This document shows positions 1 to 8,849 of a DNA stretch of 64,000 bases, piece by piece. The stretch is from Caulobacter sp. 602-1 (GTDB lineage: Bacteria > Pseudomonadota > Alphaproteobacteria > Caulobacterales > Caulobacteraceae). The translations under genes were made by a program, and so were the position numbers. Location of the stretch: assembly GCF_003931565.1 (NCBI RefSeq), contig NZ_RRYI01000007.1, positions 1 to 64,000 on the forward strand, in the 5' to 3' direction. The notes below the pieces were generated by a model, which saw only the letters and a program-made list of their open reading frames with translations, was not told the DNA's origin and made no database searches. Numbering within the stretch: position 1 is the first letter of the stretch; every line of letters starts with the position of its first letter.

Positions 1-105
1 ATCGCGGCGGATTGAACGCGGATCATTCAGCGGCGTGAAAAATCGACAAGTCATTGATTTCGTGGGGTTCGATGTCGCCAACACCGGGGATAGAGCCCCC
101 TCAAT

Positions 106-128
106 CCCCTCTCTCTTTGAGAGAGGGG
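106..128. repeat. perfect hairpin, REP-like or terminator
   Basis: The arms CCCCTCTCTC and GAGAGAGGGG pair perfectly over 10 bp around a 3-base TTT loop. It lies 15 bases past the stop of the leftward DUF805 gene. No T-tract follows on either strand, so it is not a classic intrinsic terminator; it could be a dispersed extragenic palindrome or an mRNA 3' stabiliser. Bases 1-105 hold no gene I can support. Confidence 0.5.
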
Positions 129-143
129 TCCGGGTGGGTCCGC

Positions 144-548
144 CTAGATCGAGATCGTCTTCAGCGGGTTCGCCCCATAGCGGTTCGCGCCCTGCTCGCC
201 GCCCATGACCCCCAGCTCGACGATCGCCCAGACGATCACCAGGCAGAACATGAAATCCAGGAAGTGCTCGGGCTGCGGCCAGACGGCGATCACCGCCACC
301 AGCACCAGCAGCGACCACCAGCCCGAGCGGCCGCGATCGTGCAGGCGCTTGGACAGTACGCAGGCGCCCGAGAACAGCAGGGCCGGATAGACCAGCCAGC
401 CCGTCAGCCAGTGCAGGGTGTAGCCGGCGATGGCCTCGTAAAGCACCGCCACGCCGATCAGGACCCCGGCCGCGATCAGGAACGGCGTCCGCGCCAGCCT
501 GCCGTTCGACGACAGGAACAGCTCCGCCCATTCGCTACGATCGCTCAT
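144..548 (-). CDS. DUF805 family membrane protein
   Basis: This 134-residue inner-membrane protein has about four hydrophobic segments. Near the middle it has the family pattern of a Lys-Arg-Leu-His-Asp-Arg-Gly-Arg-Ser stretch followed by a Trp-rich helix, and it ends in a Gly-Ala-Asn-Arg-Tyr-Gly motif. Those features are typical of DUF805 proteins, whose biochemical role is unknown. The ATG start is at 548. A second DUF805 gene lies just upstream on the same strand with a 42-base gap, so the two are probably a tandem duplicate expressed together. Confidence 0.85.
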   Translation of the reverse strand: MSDRSEWAELFLSSNGRLARTPFLIAAGVLIGVAVLYEAIAGYTLHWLTGWLVYPALLFSGACVLSKRLHDRGRSGWWSLLVLVAVIAVWPQPEHFLDFMFCLVIVWAIVELGVMGGEQGANRYGANPLKTISI

Positions 549-590
549 TTCGCCTTGGCTCCGAGTCGGCGAATGCGCCGAAGCGGCAAT

Positions 591-1112
591 CTAGGCTTTC
601 GGCGGCTCGCTCGAAAGAGTGGGTTCATCGAGCACCAGGCGCCTGCCGTCGGTCTCGGGATACTTGTCGGAGGCGCCGTAGCGATTGGGTCCCTTCGTGC
701 CGTCGATGAAGCCGTAGTCGATCAACATGTACAGCGCGAGCGGGAGCATCACGAGGCCGAGCAAGGCTCCTAGCGTTGCATCACCCGCGTGGAGTAGCCA
801 GGAACCGATCCAGGCGAGCCCATAGAGCAAGACCAGCAGGACGCTCGTGTATCGCGCCGAGCGATTCCGGTCATGACCCCGCTTGATGGCGATCGCCGCA
901 TAGGGCCACAGGAACACCAGGTCCAAGCCAACCCGCAGCGGAAAGACGTTGCTGGCCTGGACAAAGCCCATGCCTAGAACGGCCGCGCTAACACCCAGCG
1001 TCACCAGGCGTACGATGCCCAAACCGATGCTGGCGATCCAGTACTCGGAGCGTCGGAACCGGCCGTCAAAACCGAAGAGACCATCGATGAAGTGACTGGT
1101 TTTGCGAGCCAT
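591..1112 (-). CDS. DUF805 family membrane protein, second copy
   Basis: This is a 173-residue integral membrane protein if it starts at the ATG at 1112, which gives the usual DUF805 N-terminus (Phe-Gly-Phe-Asp-Gly-Arg-Phe-Arg-Arg-Ser-Glu-Tyr-Trp). A longer in-frame TTG start at 1148 is possible but looks less like the family. The central Lys-Arg-Gly-His-Asp-Arg-Asn-Arg-Ser and the late Gly-Pro-Asn-Arg-Tyr-Gly motifs match the neighbouring paralogue. Function is unknown. The charged C-terminal tail of about 25 residues is absent from the other copy. Confidence 0.8.
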   Translation of the reverse strand: MARKTSHFIDGLFGFDGRFRRSEYWIASIGLGIVRLVTLGVSAAVLGMGFVQASNVFPLRVGLDLVFLWPYAAIAIKRGHDRNRSARYTSVLLVLLYGLAWIGSWLLHAGDATLGALLGLVMLPLALYMLIDYGFIDGTKGPNRYGASDKYPETDGRRLVLDEPTLSSEPPKA

Positions 1113-1154
1113 GCCGCTGAAGCTAGACAACTCCACCTGAGGTCGCAAGTCGCC

Positions 1155-3152
1155 TTACGCGAACTCCACCAGGACCTCATCGGCGGCGACGGGATCGCCG
1201 GCCTTGGCGTTGACGGCCTTGACGGTTCCGTCGCGCTCGGCGCGGATGATGTTCTGCATCTTCATGGCCTCGAGCACGCAGACGACCTCGCCCTCGCGGA
1301 CCTGCTGGCCGGCGGCGACGTCCATCGAGACCACGAGGCCCGGCATCGGCGACAGCACCAGCCTGGAGGTGTCGGCGGCCTGCTTCTCGGGCAGCTTGTC
1401 GTGCAGTTCGGCGTTGCGCGGGGTCAGGACCAGCACCCGGGCCCTGGCGGCGCGGTGGCGGATGGTGAAGCCCTCGGCGGCCGGCGAGACCTGGACCGTG
1501 AAGGCCTTGCCGCCCAGGGCGGCCTTGAACACCGGCTTGCCCGGACGCCAGTCGATGTCGGTCAGGGTCAGGGCGCGGCCCTCGTCGAGCAGGTCGACGG
1601 TGACGTCGCCGTTCTCGCCGGCCACCTTTGCCCGGCGCTTGGCGGGACCGACGGCCACGACCCACTCGGCGCGCGGCGGACCGGCCAGGCCCGAGGCGTC
1701 GGAGCGGGCCCGGGCGGCGTGGACCCGCTGCATGGCCGCGCCGACGGCGGTCAGGATGTCGATCTGCTCAGACGTCGGCTCGGTCCCGGCGAAGCCGTCG
1801 GCGAACTCGTCCTTGATGTAGTTGGTCGAGATCTTGCCGGACCGGAACCGGGCCTGGTCCATCACCGCGGCCAGGAACGGGATGTTCTGGCCAAGCCCCT
1901 CGATGTGGAAGTCCTCCAGCGCCCGGCCCATGCCGTCGATCGCCGCCAGGCGGGTCGGGGCCCAGGCGCACAGCTTGGAGATCATCGGGTCGTAGTACAT
2001 CGAGATCTCGTCGCCCTCGCGCACGCCCGCGTCGTTGCGGATCGTGTAGCCGTCCTTCTCGCCTTCCGCCGGCGGGGCGTAGCGGACCAGCCGCCCGATG
2101 CTGGGCAGGAACTTGCGGTAGGGGTCCTCGGCGTAGATGCGGCTCTCGATGGCCCAGCCGTTGATCGAGAGGTCCTTCTGCTCGAAGGCCAGCGCGTCGC
2201 CCCAGGCCGAACGGATCATCTGCTCGACCAGGTCCAGGCCCGTGATCAGCTCGGTGACCGGGTGCTCGACCTGCAGGCGGGTGTTCATCTCCAGGAAGAA
2301 GAAGCTCTTGTCCTGGCCGGCGACGAACTCGACCGTGCCGGCGCTGTCGTAGTTCACCGCCTTGGCCAGGGCCACGGCCTGGGCGCCCATGGCCGCGCGG
2401 GTCGCCTCGTCCAGCAGCGGCGACGGCGCTTCCTCAATGACCTTCTGGTTGCGGCGCTGGATCGAGCATTCGCGCTCGAACAGGTGGACGACGTTGCCGT
2501 GCTTGTCGCCCAGCACCTGGATCTCGATGTGGCGCGGGCTCTCGATGAACTTCTCGATGAAGATCCGGTCGTCGCCGAAGCTGGCCTTGGCCTCGGCGCG
2601 CACGGCCGGGAAGCCTTCCTCGACGTCCTGGCGGCTCCAGGCCACGCGGATGCCCTTGCCGCCGCCCCCGGCCGAGGCCTTGATCATCACCGGATAGCCG
2701 ATCTGCTCGGAGATCGTCACCGCCTCGGCCGTGTCGGCGATCTCGCCGATGTGTCCCGGCACGCACGACACGCCCGCGGCCTGGGCGAACTTCTTGCTCT
2801 CGATCTTGTCGCCCATGGCCTGGATGGCGCCGGGATTGGGACCGATGAACACGATCCCCTCGTCGGCGCAGCGCTGGGCGAAGCTGGCGTTCTCCGACAG
2901 GAAGCCGAAGCCCGGGTGCACCGCCTGCGCGCCCGTCTGCTGGCAGGCGGCGATGATCTTGTCCGCGACGAGATAGCTCTGATTGGCCGGCGAGGGCCCG
3001 ATATGCACCGTCTCGTCGGCCATCTCGACGGCCAGCGACCCCGCGTCGGCGTCCGAATAGACCACCACCGTCGCGATCCCCAGCCGACGGCACGTCTTGA
3101 TCACCCGAACCGCGATCTCGCCTCGGTTGGCGATCAGTATCTTCGAAAACAT
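1155..3152 (-). CDS. pccA: propionyl-CoA carboxylase, biotin-containing alpha subunit
   Basis: This 665-residue subunit carries biotin carboxylase (about 1-450), a middle BT-like linker that contacts the beta subunit, and a C-terminal biotinyl domain. The biotin attachment site is Glu-Ala-Met-Lys-Met at 628-632 (Lys631). The Gly-Gly-Gly-Gly-Lys-Gly ATP-grasp loop is visible. In the family it carboxylates biotin with ATP and bicarbonate, then propionyl-CoA gives methylmalonyl-CoA. Length and linker favour PccA over acetyl-CoA carboxylase AccC (about 450 residues); methylcrotonyl-CoA carboxylase is the main alternative. The beta subunit is not in this window. ATG at 3152. Confidence 0.88.
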   Translation of the reverse strand: MFSKILIANRGEIAVRVIKTCRRLGIATVVVYSDADAGSLAVEMADETVHIGPSPANQSYLVADKIIAACQQTGAQAVHPGFGFLSENASFAQRCADEGIVFIGPNPGAIQAMGDKIESKKFAQAAGVSCVPGHIGEIADTAEAVTISEQIGYPVMIKASAGGGGKGIRVAWSRQDVEEGFPAVRAEAKASFGDDRIFIEKFIESPRHIEIQVLGDKHGNVVHLFERECSIQRRNQKVIEEAPSPLLDEATRAAMGAQAVALAKAVNYDSAGTVEFVAGQDKSFFFLEMNTRLQVEHPVTELITGLDLVEQMIRSAWGDALAFEQKDLSINGWAIESRIYAEDPYRKFLPSIGRLVRYAPPAEGEKDGYTIRNDAGVREGDEISMYYDPMISKLCAWAPTRLAAIDGMGRALEDFHIEGLGQNIPFLAAVMDQARFRSGKISTNYIKDEFADGFAGTEPTSEQIDILTAVGAAMQRVHAARARSDASGLAGPPRAEWVVAVGPAKRRAKVAGENGDVTVDLLDEGRALTLTDIDWRPGKPVFKAALGGKAFTVQVSPAAEGFTIRHRAARARVLVLTPRNAELHDKLPEKQAADTSRLVLSPMPGLVVSMDVAAGQQVREGEVVCVLEAMKMQNIIRAERDGTVKAVNAKAGDPVAADEVLVEFA

Positions 3153-3252
3153 CGCAACTTCCGCCCAAAGATCTTGTGCCTTGCGGCACGGCCTATCAGT
3201 CCCCGTCGGGTTTGCAAGCTTGCCCTTGGGGCGCTAAACCAGCCCCCAGGCA

Positions 3253-3267
3253 TGACACCGGTTTCCA
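3253..3267. promoter_or_regulatory. candidate LacI-type operator
   Basis: TGACACCGGTTTCCA is an imperfect palindrome centred on the CCGG step, the architecture of LacI-family sites. It lies about 46 bases upstream of the large secreted LamG gene. Five of the seven inner positions are symmetric. No LacI-type regulator is encoded in this window, so the link is an inference from sequence shape and the likely carbohydrate role of the downstream gene. Confidence 0.35.
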
Positions 3268-3312
3268 TTAGTGCGGCGACCGCGATGAAACGCCACCGGG
3301 AGGAGACCAAAG

Positions 3313-6300
3313 ATGAAGGCGATTTTCCTGGGATCGGCGTGTGCGCTGATCCTCGCCAACGCCGCCGCGGCCCAAAGCGCGCCCTTGGCGGCCGAGCCGG
3401 CGCTGCTGTTCAAGGTCTCGGGCGACAAGGGCCTGGTCGCCGACGTCGCCGCCGGTGACCCCGTCCCCAACTTCGCCGACAAGGTCACGCCGATCGCCGA
3501 TGGCAAGGCGGGCAAGGGCTTCCACGCCGAGGACGACGGCGTCGTCTCGTGGAACGCGCCCGGCAACATCCAGGCCCAGCGCGGGACCCTCTCGTTCTTC
3601 TGGCGCTCGGGCTATCCGGTCGGGGTCGCGCCGTTCGTGATCTTCCGCGTGGGCTATGCCGACCATTCCAGCTGGGACATGGCGTTCCTGCGCATCGACT
3701 GGAACGGCCACGGCTTCGACGCCTTCGTCACCGACAACGGCCTCTCGCGCACCCGCGTGTCGTTCAAGCTCGACAGGAACCCGGCCGCGGACGCCTGGAC
3801 GCATCTGGCCTTCACCTGGGACGAGACGAGCGGCGTGCAGCTGTTCGTCGACGGCAAGCTGGCCGCCAAGACCGAGGCCAAGGCCGTCTATGACGCCGGT
3901 CTCGACCAGTTCGGCGTCGCCGGCCGCGTGATCGCCCCGCATCAGGTCCAGAGCCGCTATAACTTCACGCGCGGCGGCGACCTGGACGAGCTGCGCGTCT
4001 ACGACCGCCCGCTGGCGGCCGACGCCATCGCCGCCCTGGCCCGCAACGAGACCCCGGCGACGACCGCGCCGATCGCCACGCTCGAAAACCCCGCCGTCCA
4101 TGCCGCCTGGAAGCAGCGCTACGGCTGGACCAAGGCCCTGCCGCCGCTCCTGACCGACGCCCAGACCACGATCCGCAAGGTCGAGTTCAAGGACGCCAAG
4201 GACATCAAGGAATGGATGTGGAAGGCCACCGACGGCATTCCCGAAACCACCTGGCCCGGCGTCTACAACCGCTCGCGCCTGCCCGGCCGTGACGACTATT
4301 TCCAGCTGCCGGACTGGAACGTCTATGTCGACGGCGGCAAGGCCCTGACCCTGACCCTGCCCGACGAGCCGGTGAACCGCATCGAGATCCAGGGGCCGGC
4401 CTATGGCGACCTGAACTGGTCGCCCCTTGGGACCGCCAAGGCCGGTGACAAGGGCGCCAGCGTCGGCTCGCGGGCCAAGGACCAGCAGCGCACGGTCAAC
4501 ACCCTGGCCAAGCCGCTGACCGGCGGCGTCCTGACCTTCACCAACGTCGCCCAGGAAACCCCGATCCAGGAGATCTGGGCCTACAACGTCACCGCCGGCG
4601 CGGAGCCGAAGGACGCGTTCAAGATGAGCTACGTGGTCCGCGCCGACGTCGCGCCGGACTATCTGAACCTGGCCGCCCTCAACGCCTACATCACCGGCCG
4701 CCACCCGGCCGGCGAGCGCGCCACCGTCGTCGCCCTGCCCGAGGGCGCGCCCAGCCGCAAGCGGCCCGCCGGCGACCTCGCGGGCTCGCCGGCCATTGGG
4801 GGCCTGCCGATCGTCCACGTCCTGATCCCGTCGGGTTTCGGCGACGCGCCGGCCGCCCAGCCCCTGGCCCGCAACTGGGCCTATGGCTGGGAGAACGCCC
4901 GCGACGGCCTGGACGGCGTGGCCATCGACATTCCTTCTCTGCCTGGCGCCGCTGGCGCCATCATCCCGCTGAACATCCAGGTCAAGGACCCGATCTGGCC
5001 GGGCCGCAACATGATCGACGTCAGCGTCTCGGTGAAGGCCGGCGAGGCCCGCACCGTCTGGCTGGACCTGCGCGACCGCATCCTGACGTCCGACAGCCTG
5101 TACCTGACCCTCGCCGCCGACAGCGCCGAGTTCGGGCCCAAGGCCCTGGACGGCGCCAGGATCCGGCTTGTCCTCAAGGACCGCGACAAGGCCAAGGCCG
5201 AGCACGTCACCGACCGCCTGAACCAGGTGAAGGACAACTGGGCCTTCCTGGTCGAGGAGCACACCACCTCCAAGCGCCAGGGCCTCTATCGGCGCCTCTA
5301 TGCCGATATCTCGGACCTGCTGAAGGTCGATCCCGACAACCAGATCGGCCGGGAATACTGGGGCGACATCACCTATGGCAGCCAGGGCTGGCCAGCGTTC
5401 GAGCGGCCCAAGCCGACGGACGGAACGCCGCTGTGGGCCTTCCGCCAGCTGGAAGACCTCAAGCTGGTCTCCAGGTTCGTCAACTGGTGGATCGACGAGC
5501 GCCAGGCCGAGTTCGGCGACTTCGGCGGCGGCCTGTCGGACGACACCGACCTCTTGCAGCAGTGGCCGGGCCTGGCCCTGATGGGCGTCCAGCCGGACAA
5601 GATCACCCACTCGCTGAACCGCCTGACCGACGCGGTCTACAAGAACGGCATGTTCACCGATGGCCTCTCGACCATCGTGACCGACGAACTGCACGCCTAC
5701 GAGGAGGGCATCAACAGCAACTCCGAGGCGATGTACGTCAACTACGGCGACCCGCTGACCGTCGAGCGCCTGTTCACCACGGTCAAGGCCCTGCCCCGCG
5801 TCGTTGACAGGAACCCGGTCGGCCACGTCCACTTCAACACCAACTGGTACAGCGGCAAGATCGCGTATCGCGAAGGCCCGTGGGAGTGGCAGAAGCCCTA
5901 TTCGTTCGGCGTCACCCACCCCTCGATCCTGATCAGCGACTTCAACGGCGATCCGACCGCGCGCAACACGATCATCGGCCTGGCCGACGGCTACCTGGCC
6001 CACGTGGCCAAGGACGGCTCCTATCCCAACGAGATCAACTGGCGCAGCGACGCCGAACGCGGCGGCACGGTGCTGCAGGGCTCGGGCGCGGACGGTCCGT
6101 TCCAGGTGTTCTGGCAGGCCTGGCGCCTGACCGGCGACAGGAAGTACCTGGCCCCGATCAGCTGGCGGATCGGCAAGGCCGGCGTCAAGGCGCTGGGAAG
6201 CATCAACGAGAACGCCCTGACCGACATGGGCCTGAGCGCTTCGGCCAAGGACCAGATCATCGCCGCCGCCAGGAAAGGCGGCGCGTTCGAGCGTTACAGC

Positions 6301-7122
6301 GCCTGGAACCTGACCGGCGACAAGACCTACCTGGAGAGCCTCTACGCCGACGAGATCCAGTGGAACGCCCAGCACATGTACATGCACACGGAAGGCCACT
6401 GGTGGTCCGACCGCGTGGAGCTGCCGTCCGACATCCTGCAGCGCACGCGCCTGGGCGGCGTCGCCAACAAGCGCACGCAGATGACGCCGGGCCACACCGT
6501 CTCGTGGCGCTTCGACGGCGTAGACGGCGCTGAGGTGGCGGTGCTGGTCAAGGACGCGACCAAGACCGGCTTCAAGGTCATCGCCTACAACACCACCGAC
6601 AAGCCGGTGACGGCGACCATGACCGGCTGGAACATCGCGCCCGGCCAGTGGAGCCTCCGCCAGGGTCTCGACGCCGACGGCGATGACGCGATCGACGGCT
6701 CGGGCGAAACCCGCTCGCTGGCCTTCGAGCGCAGCCTGGGGACCAAGGTCACGCTGGCTCCGCGCCAGACCACGGTCATCGACATGAAGCTTGTGACGGC
6801 CGGCGACGATCCGGCCAGGCGCGCCGACCTCGGCGTCGGTCGTGGCGACGTCGTGGTGAAGGGTTCGACCATCTCCGCCACGGTCCACAGCCTCGGGGCC
6901 CAGGACGCTCAGGCGGCCAGGCTGGAGCTGGTCGACGCGGCCGGCAAGGTGCTGGCGAGCGCCGCGACGCCGGCCCTGAAGGCGCCGCTGGACCTGCTGC
7001 CCAAGACCGCTTCGGTGAAGCTGAAGATCCCGGCCGGGGTGAAGGCCCAGGGCCTGCGGGTCCGCATCGTCACCGCCCAACCCCAGAACACCGCCCTGAA
7101 CGACGAGGTCGTGCTGCCATGA
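3313..7122 (+). CDS. very large secreted LamG/concanavalin-like domain protein
   Basis: The 1269-residue product has a Sec signal peptide (about 1-21, ending Ala-Ala-Ala-Ala-Gln). A LamG-like jelly-roll spans about 50-245, with a Thr-Phe-Thr-Trp-Asp-Glu strand and the Leu-Asp-Glu-Leu-Arg-Val-Tyr-Asp-Arg-Pro-Leu ending typical of the fold. A long region follows (about 560-1100), rich in Trp and Tyr and with spaced Trp-Arg-Leu-Thr-Gly-Asp motifs, resembling the alpha/alpha-toroid of polysaccharide lyases. The last 150 residues look beta-rich. The start has a strong GGAGG. It overlaps the next gene as ATGA. A role in binding or degrading an extracellular polysaccharide is inferred; no catalytic motif is assigned. 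Confidence 0.75.
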   Translation: MKAIFLGSACALILANAAAAQSAPLAAEPALLFKVSGDKGLVADVAAGDPVPNFADKVTPIADGKAGKGFHAEDDGVVSWNAPGNIQAQRGTLSFFWRSGYPVGVAPFVIFRVGYADHSSWDMAFLRIDWNGHGFDAFVTDNGLSRTRVSFKLDRNPAADAWTHLAFTWDETSGVQLFVDGKLAAKTEAKAVYDAGLDQFGVAGRVIAPHQVQSRYNFTRGGDLDELRVYDRPLAADAIAALARNETPATTAPIATLENPAVHAAWKQRYGWTKALPPLLTDAQTTIRKVEFKDAKDIKEWMWKATDGIPETTWPGVYNRSRLPGRDDYFQLPDWNVYVDGGKALTLTLPDEPVNRIEIQGPAYGDLNWSPLGTAKAGDKGASVGSRAKDQQRTVNTLAKPLTGGVLTFTNVAQETPIQEIWAYNVTAGAEPKDAFKMSYVVRADVAPDYLNLAALNAYITGRHPAGERATVVALPEGAPSRKRPAGDLAGSPAIGGLPIVHVLIPSGFGDAPAAQPLARNWAYGWENARDGLDGVAIDIPSLPGAAGAIIPLNIQVKDPIWPGRNMIDVSVSVKAGEARTVWLDLRDRILTSDSLYLTLAADSAEFGPKALDGARIRLVLKDRDKAKAEHVTDRLNQVKDNWAFLVEEHTTSKRQGLYRRLYADISDLLKVDPDNQIGREYWGDITYGSQGWPAFERPKPTDGTPLWAFRQLEDLKLVSRFVNWWIDERQAEFGDFGGGLSDDTDLLQQWPGLALMGVQPDKITHSLNRLTDAVYKNGMFTDGLSTIVTDELHAYEEGINSNSEAMYVNYGDPLTVERLFTTVKALPRVVDRNPVGHVHFNTNWYSGKIAYREGPWEWQKPYSFGVTHPSILISDFNGDPTARNTIIGLADGYLAHVAKDGSYPNEINWRSDAERGGTVLQGSGADGPFQVFWQAWRLTGDRKYLAPISWRIGKAGVKALGSINENALTDMGLSASAKDQIIAAARKGGAFERYSAWNLTGDKTYLESLYADEIQWNAQHMYMHTEGHWWSDRVELPSDILQRTRLGGVANKRTQMTPGHTVSWRFDGVDGAEVAVLVKDATKTGFKVIAYNTTDKPVTATMTGWNIAPGQWSLRQGLDADGDDAIDGSGETRSLAFERSLGTKVTLAPRQTTVIDMKLVTAGDDPARRADLGVGRGDVVVKGSTISATVHSLGAQDAQAARLELVDAAGKVLASAATPALKAPLDLLPKTASVKLKIPAGVKAQGLRVRIVTAQPQNTALNDEVVLP

Positions 7123-7613
7123 CGAAGACTATCGCCCTGATCGCCGCCGGTCTCTGCCTGGCCGGCGCGCCCGCCCTGGCCCAGACGGCGGCTACGCCCC
7201 CCGCGCCGAACCCGGCCTATTCCAGCCGCGTGATCACCCTGGCCGAGGCCAAGACCGTGGTCGCCGCCGCCGAGGCCGAGGCCCGCAAGAATGGCTGGAC
7301 CATGGTCATCACGGTGGTGGAGTCGAACGGTCAGCCGGTCCTCACCGAAAAGATGGACGGCGCGCAGTACGGCTCGGGCGAGGTCGCCCACAAGAAGGCC
7401 GCGACCGCCGCCAACTTCCGCCGCCCCTCGTCCTATTTCCAGGACGCGGTGAAGGCCGGGACGCTGAACGCGATCTTCACCGGCGCCATGGCGCTGGAGG
7501 GCGGCGAGCTGCTGATGGTCGACGGCAAGATCGTCGGCGCCATCGGCGTTTCGGGCGGCGCGACCGCCCAGGACGGCGTTGTGGCGCGGGCGGGGGTGGC
7601 GGCGCTCAGGTAG
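7119..7613 (+). CDS. secreted GlcG/HbpS-like (DUF336) protein
   Basis: This 164-residue protein has a cleavable signal peptide ending near residue 22 (Ala-Leu-Ala-Gln). The rest matches the GlcG/HbpS fold: a Leu-Ala-Glu-Ala-Lys helix, the Val-Val-Glu-Ser-Asn-Gly-Gln-Pro-Val strand, a Lys-Lys-Ala-Ala-Thr-Ala helix and a Gly-Ala-Ile-Gly-Val-Ser-Gly-Gly turn. Relatives bind haem or small ligands, but the role of most is unknown. Its ATG overlaps the stop of the LamG gene as ATGA, so both are made from one transcript, and a shared periplasmic or extracellular task is likely. Confidence 0.85.
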   Translation: MTKTIALIAAGLCLAGAPALAQTAATPPAPNPAYSSRVITLAEAKTVVAAAEAEARKNGWTMVITVVESNGQPVLTEKMDGAQYGSGEVAHKKAATAANFRRPSSYFQDAVKAGTLNAIFTGAMALEGGELLMVDGKIVGAIGVSGGATAQDGVVARAGVAALR

Positions 7614-8184
7614 CGGCGAATTCCCGCGCGAACATCGCCTCGTAGCCGGCGATCGCGTCTTCGGCCTCCGGTGCGATCAGGCGCGCGACGGCGGCGGCGA
7701 AGGTCACCGGGGCCAGGCCCGAGGCGCTGACCACCTTGCCGTCGCTGACGGCCTTGGGCGTGTCGACATAGTGCTCGGCGCCCGGATAGTCGGTCACTGT
7801 CTTGGCCAGCCAGTCCTGTCCGTTCGAGGTGTGCCTGCGCCCCTCGAACAGGCCGGCATGGGCCAGGGCCGTGGTTCCGGCGCAGATGCCGGCCACCACC
7901 TTGCCGTCGGCGAAGGCCTGGCGCAGCAGGCCGCTGACCGCCTTGTTCTCGCCCTCGGCCCACGAGTCGCTGCCGATCAGGATGAAGACGTCGGCGTCGT
8001 TCAGCACCGGATCATCGAAGCGGTAGTCGGCCGCGGCCAGCACGCCGCCGATCGAGGTCTCAGGCTCGCCGTCCGGCGTGGCGATCTCGATCTGGACCTT
8101 CAGCTCGCGGCGCAGCAGGGCCAGCACGCTCCCGGCTTCCCAATCGGCCCAGCCGGGCTGCAAAAAGGCGACGGCGACGGTCAT
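7606..8184 (-). CDS. DJ-1/PfpI family protein
   Basis: This 192-residue class I glutamine-amidotransferase-like protein has a nucleophile-elbow cysteine in Gly-Ile-Cys-Ala-Gly-Thr at 99-104 (Cys101) and an acidic residue, Glu16, near the N-terminus as in DJ-1 proteins. Family members act as redox sensors, glyoxalases or amidases; which applies here cannot be told. The ATG at 8184 has a perfect AGGAGG six bases upstream. It converges on the GlcG-like gene with an 8-bp overlap and is divergent from msrB, which suits an oxidative-stress context. Confidence 0.82.
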   Translation of the reverse strand: MTVAVAFLQPGWADWEAGSVLALLRRELKVQIEIATPDGEPETSIGGVLAAADYRFDDPVLNDADVFILIGSDSWAEGENKAVSGLLRQAFADGKVVAGICAGTTALAHAGLFEGRRHTSNGQDWLAKTVTDYPGAEHYVDTPKAVSDGKVVSASGLAPVTFAAAVARLIAPEAEDAIAGYEAMFAREFAAT

Positions 8185-8239
8185 TGAGTGCCTCCTAGGG
8201 TCCTACCGGACGAACGCGCGAACACTTACATTGGCTGTC

Positions 8240-8722
8240 ATGACAGACACAGCCGCCCTTTCAACCGCCGGATTCGACCTGACGCCGCCGACCGAGGCCG
8301 AGCGCGAACGCCTGGAGGCCGACCTGACGGCCGAAGAGGCCCGAGTCCTTCTGCATCACGGCACCGAGGCCCCGTTCTGCGGCGGCCTGCTGGGCGAGAA
8401 GAGCCCCGGCGTCTACGCCTGCCGCCTGTGCGGCCTGCCGCTATTCAAGCACGAGACCAAGTTCGAGAGCGGCACCGGCTGGCCCAGCTTCTACGCCCCG
8501 TTCGCCGAGGATCACGTGCTGGGCGTCCGCGACGACTCGTACGGCATGGTCCGCATCGAGACCCGCTGCGCCCGCTGCGACAGCCACCAGGGCCACGTCT
8601 TCCCCGACGGCCCCGCCCCCACGCGCCTGCGCTACTGCATCAACTCGGTCTCGCTGCAGTTCGTGAAGTCGGGCGATCCCCTGCCCGACCCGTTGCATCG
8701 CGGCGACAAGATCGCGGCCTAA
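8240..8722 (+). CDS. msrB: peptide-methionine (R)-S-oxide reductase
   Basis: The 160-residue MsrB reduces methionine-R-sulfoxide in proteins using thioredoxin. The catalytic Cys133 sits in Arg-Tyr-Cys-Ile-Asn-Ser-Val-Ser-Leu. Two Cys-x-x-Cys pairs (61/64 and 110/113) form the structural zinc site, and Cys47 is a candidate resolving cysteine. The Thr-Gly-Trp-Pro-Ser-Phe substrate motif is at about 79-84. The ATG at 8240 gives the family N-terminus, whereas an upstream in-frame extension lies inside the divergent neighbour. It is transcribed away from the DJ-1 gene and followed by a strong terminator. Confidence 0.93.
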   Translation: MTDTAALSTAGFDLTPPTEAERERLEADLTAEEARVLLHHGTEAPFCGGLLGEKSPGVYACRLCGLPLFKHETKFESGTGWPSFYAPFAEDHVLGVRDDSYGMVRIETRCARCDSHQGHVFPDGPAPTRLRYCINSVSLQFVKSGDPLPDPLHRGDKIAA

Positions 8723-8735
8723 GCGCCGACCAAAG

Positions 8736-8772
8736 AGCTGGGGCGAAATCACGGTCTCGCCCCAGCTTTTCT
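8736..8772 (+). terminator. intrinsic terminator of msrB
   Basis: AGCTGGGGCGA (8736-8746) pairs perfectly with TCGCCCCAGCT (8757-8767) around a 10-base loop and runs into TTTTCT. It begins 13 bases after the msrB stop. Confidence 0.85.
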
Positions 8773-8849
8773 CAATTCCTATCGAATGGATATGAATTGT
8801 CTCCCGGCGTTGGAATGGGGCATCTCCGCTGGGTAGCCAGAGCACGCCC

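Noticed and set aside
1092..3458. 788-codon open frame antisense to pccA
   Set aside because: It runs almost exactly opposite a clear biotin carboxylase gene; its product is low-complexity Arg/Ala/Gly/Asp, the usual shadow of a GC-rich gene.
3268..7080. 1270-codon open frame antisense to the LamG gene
   Set aside because: Same length as the gene on the other strand, no domain, skewed Gly/Val/Asp/Arg composition: a codon-bias shadow.
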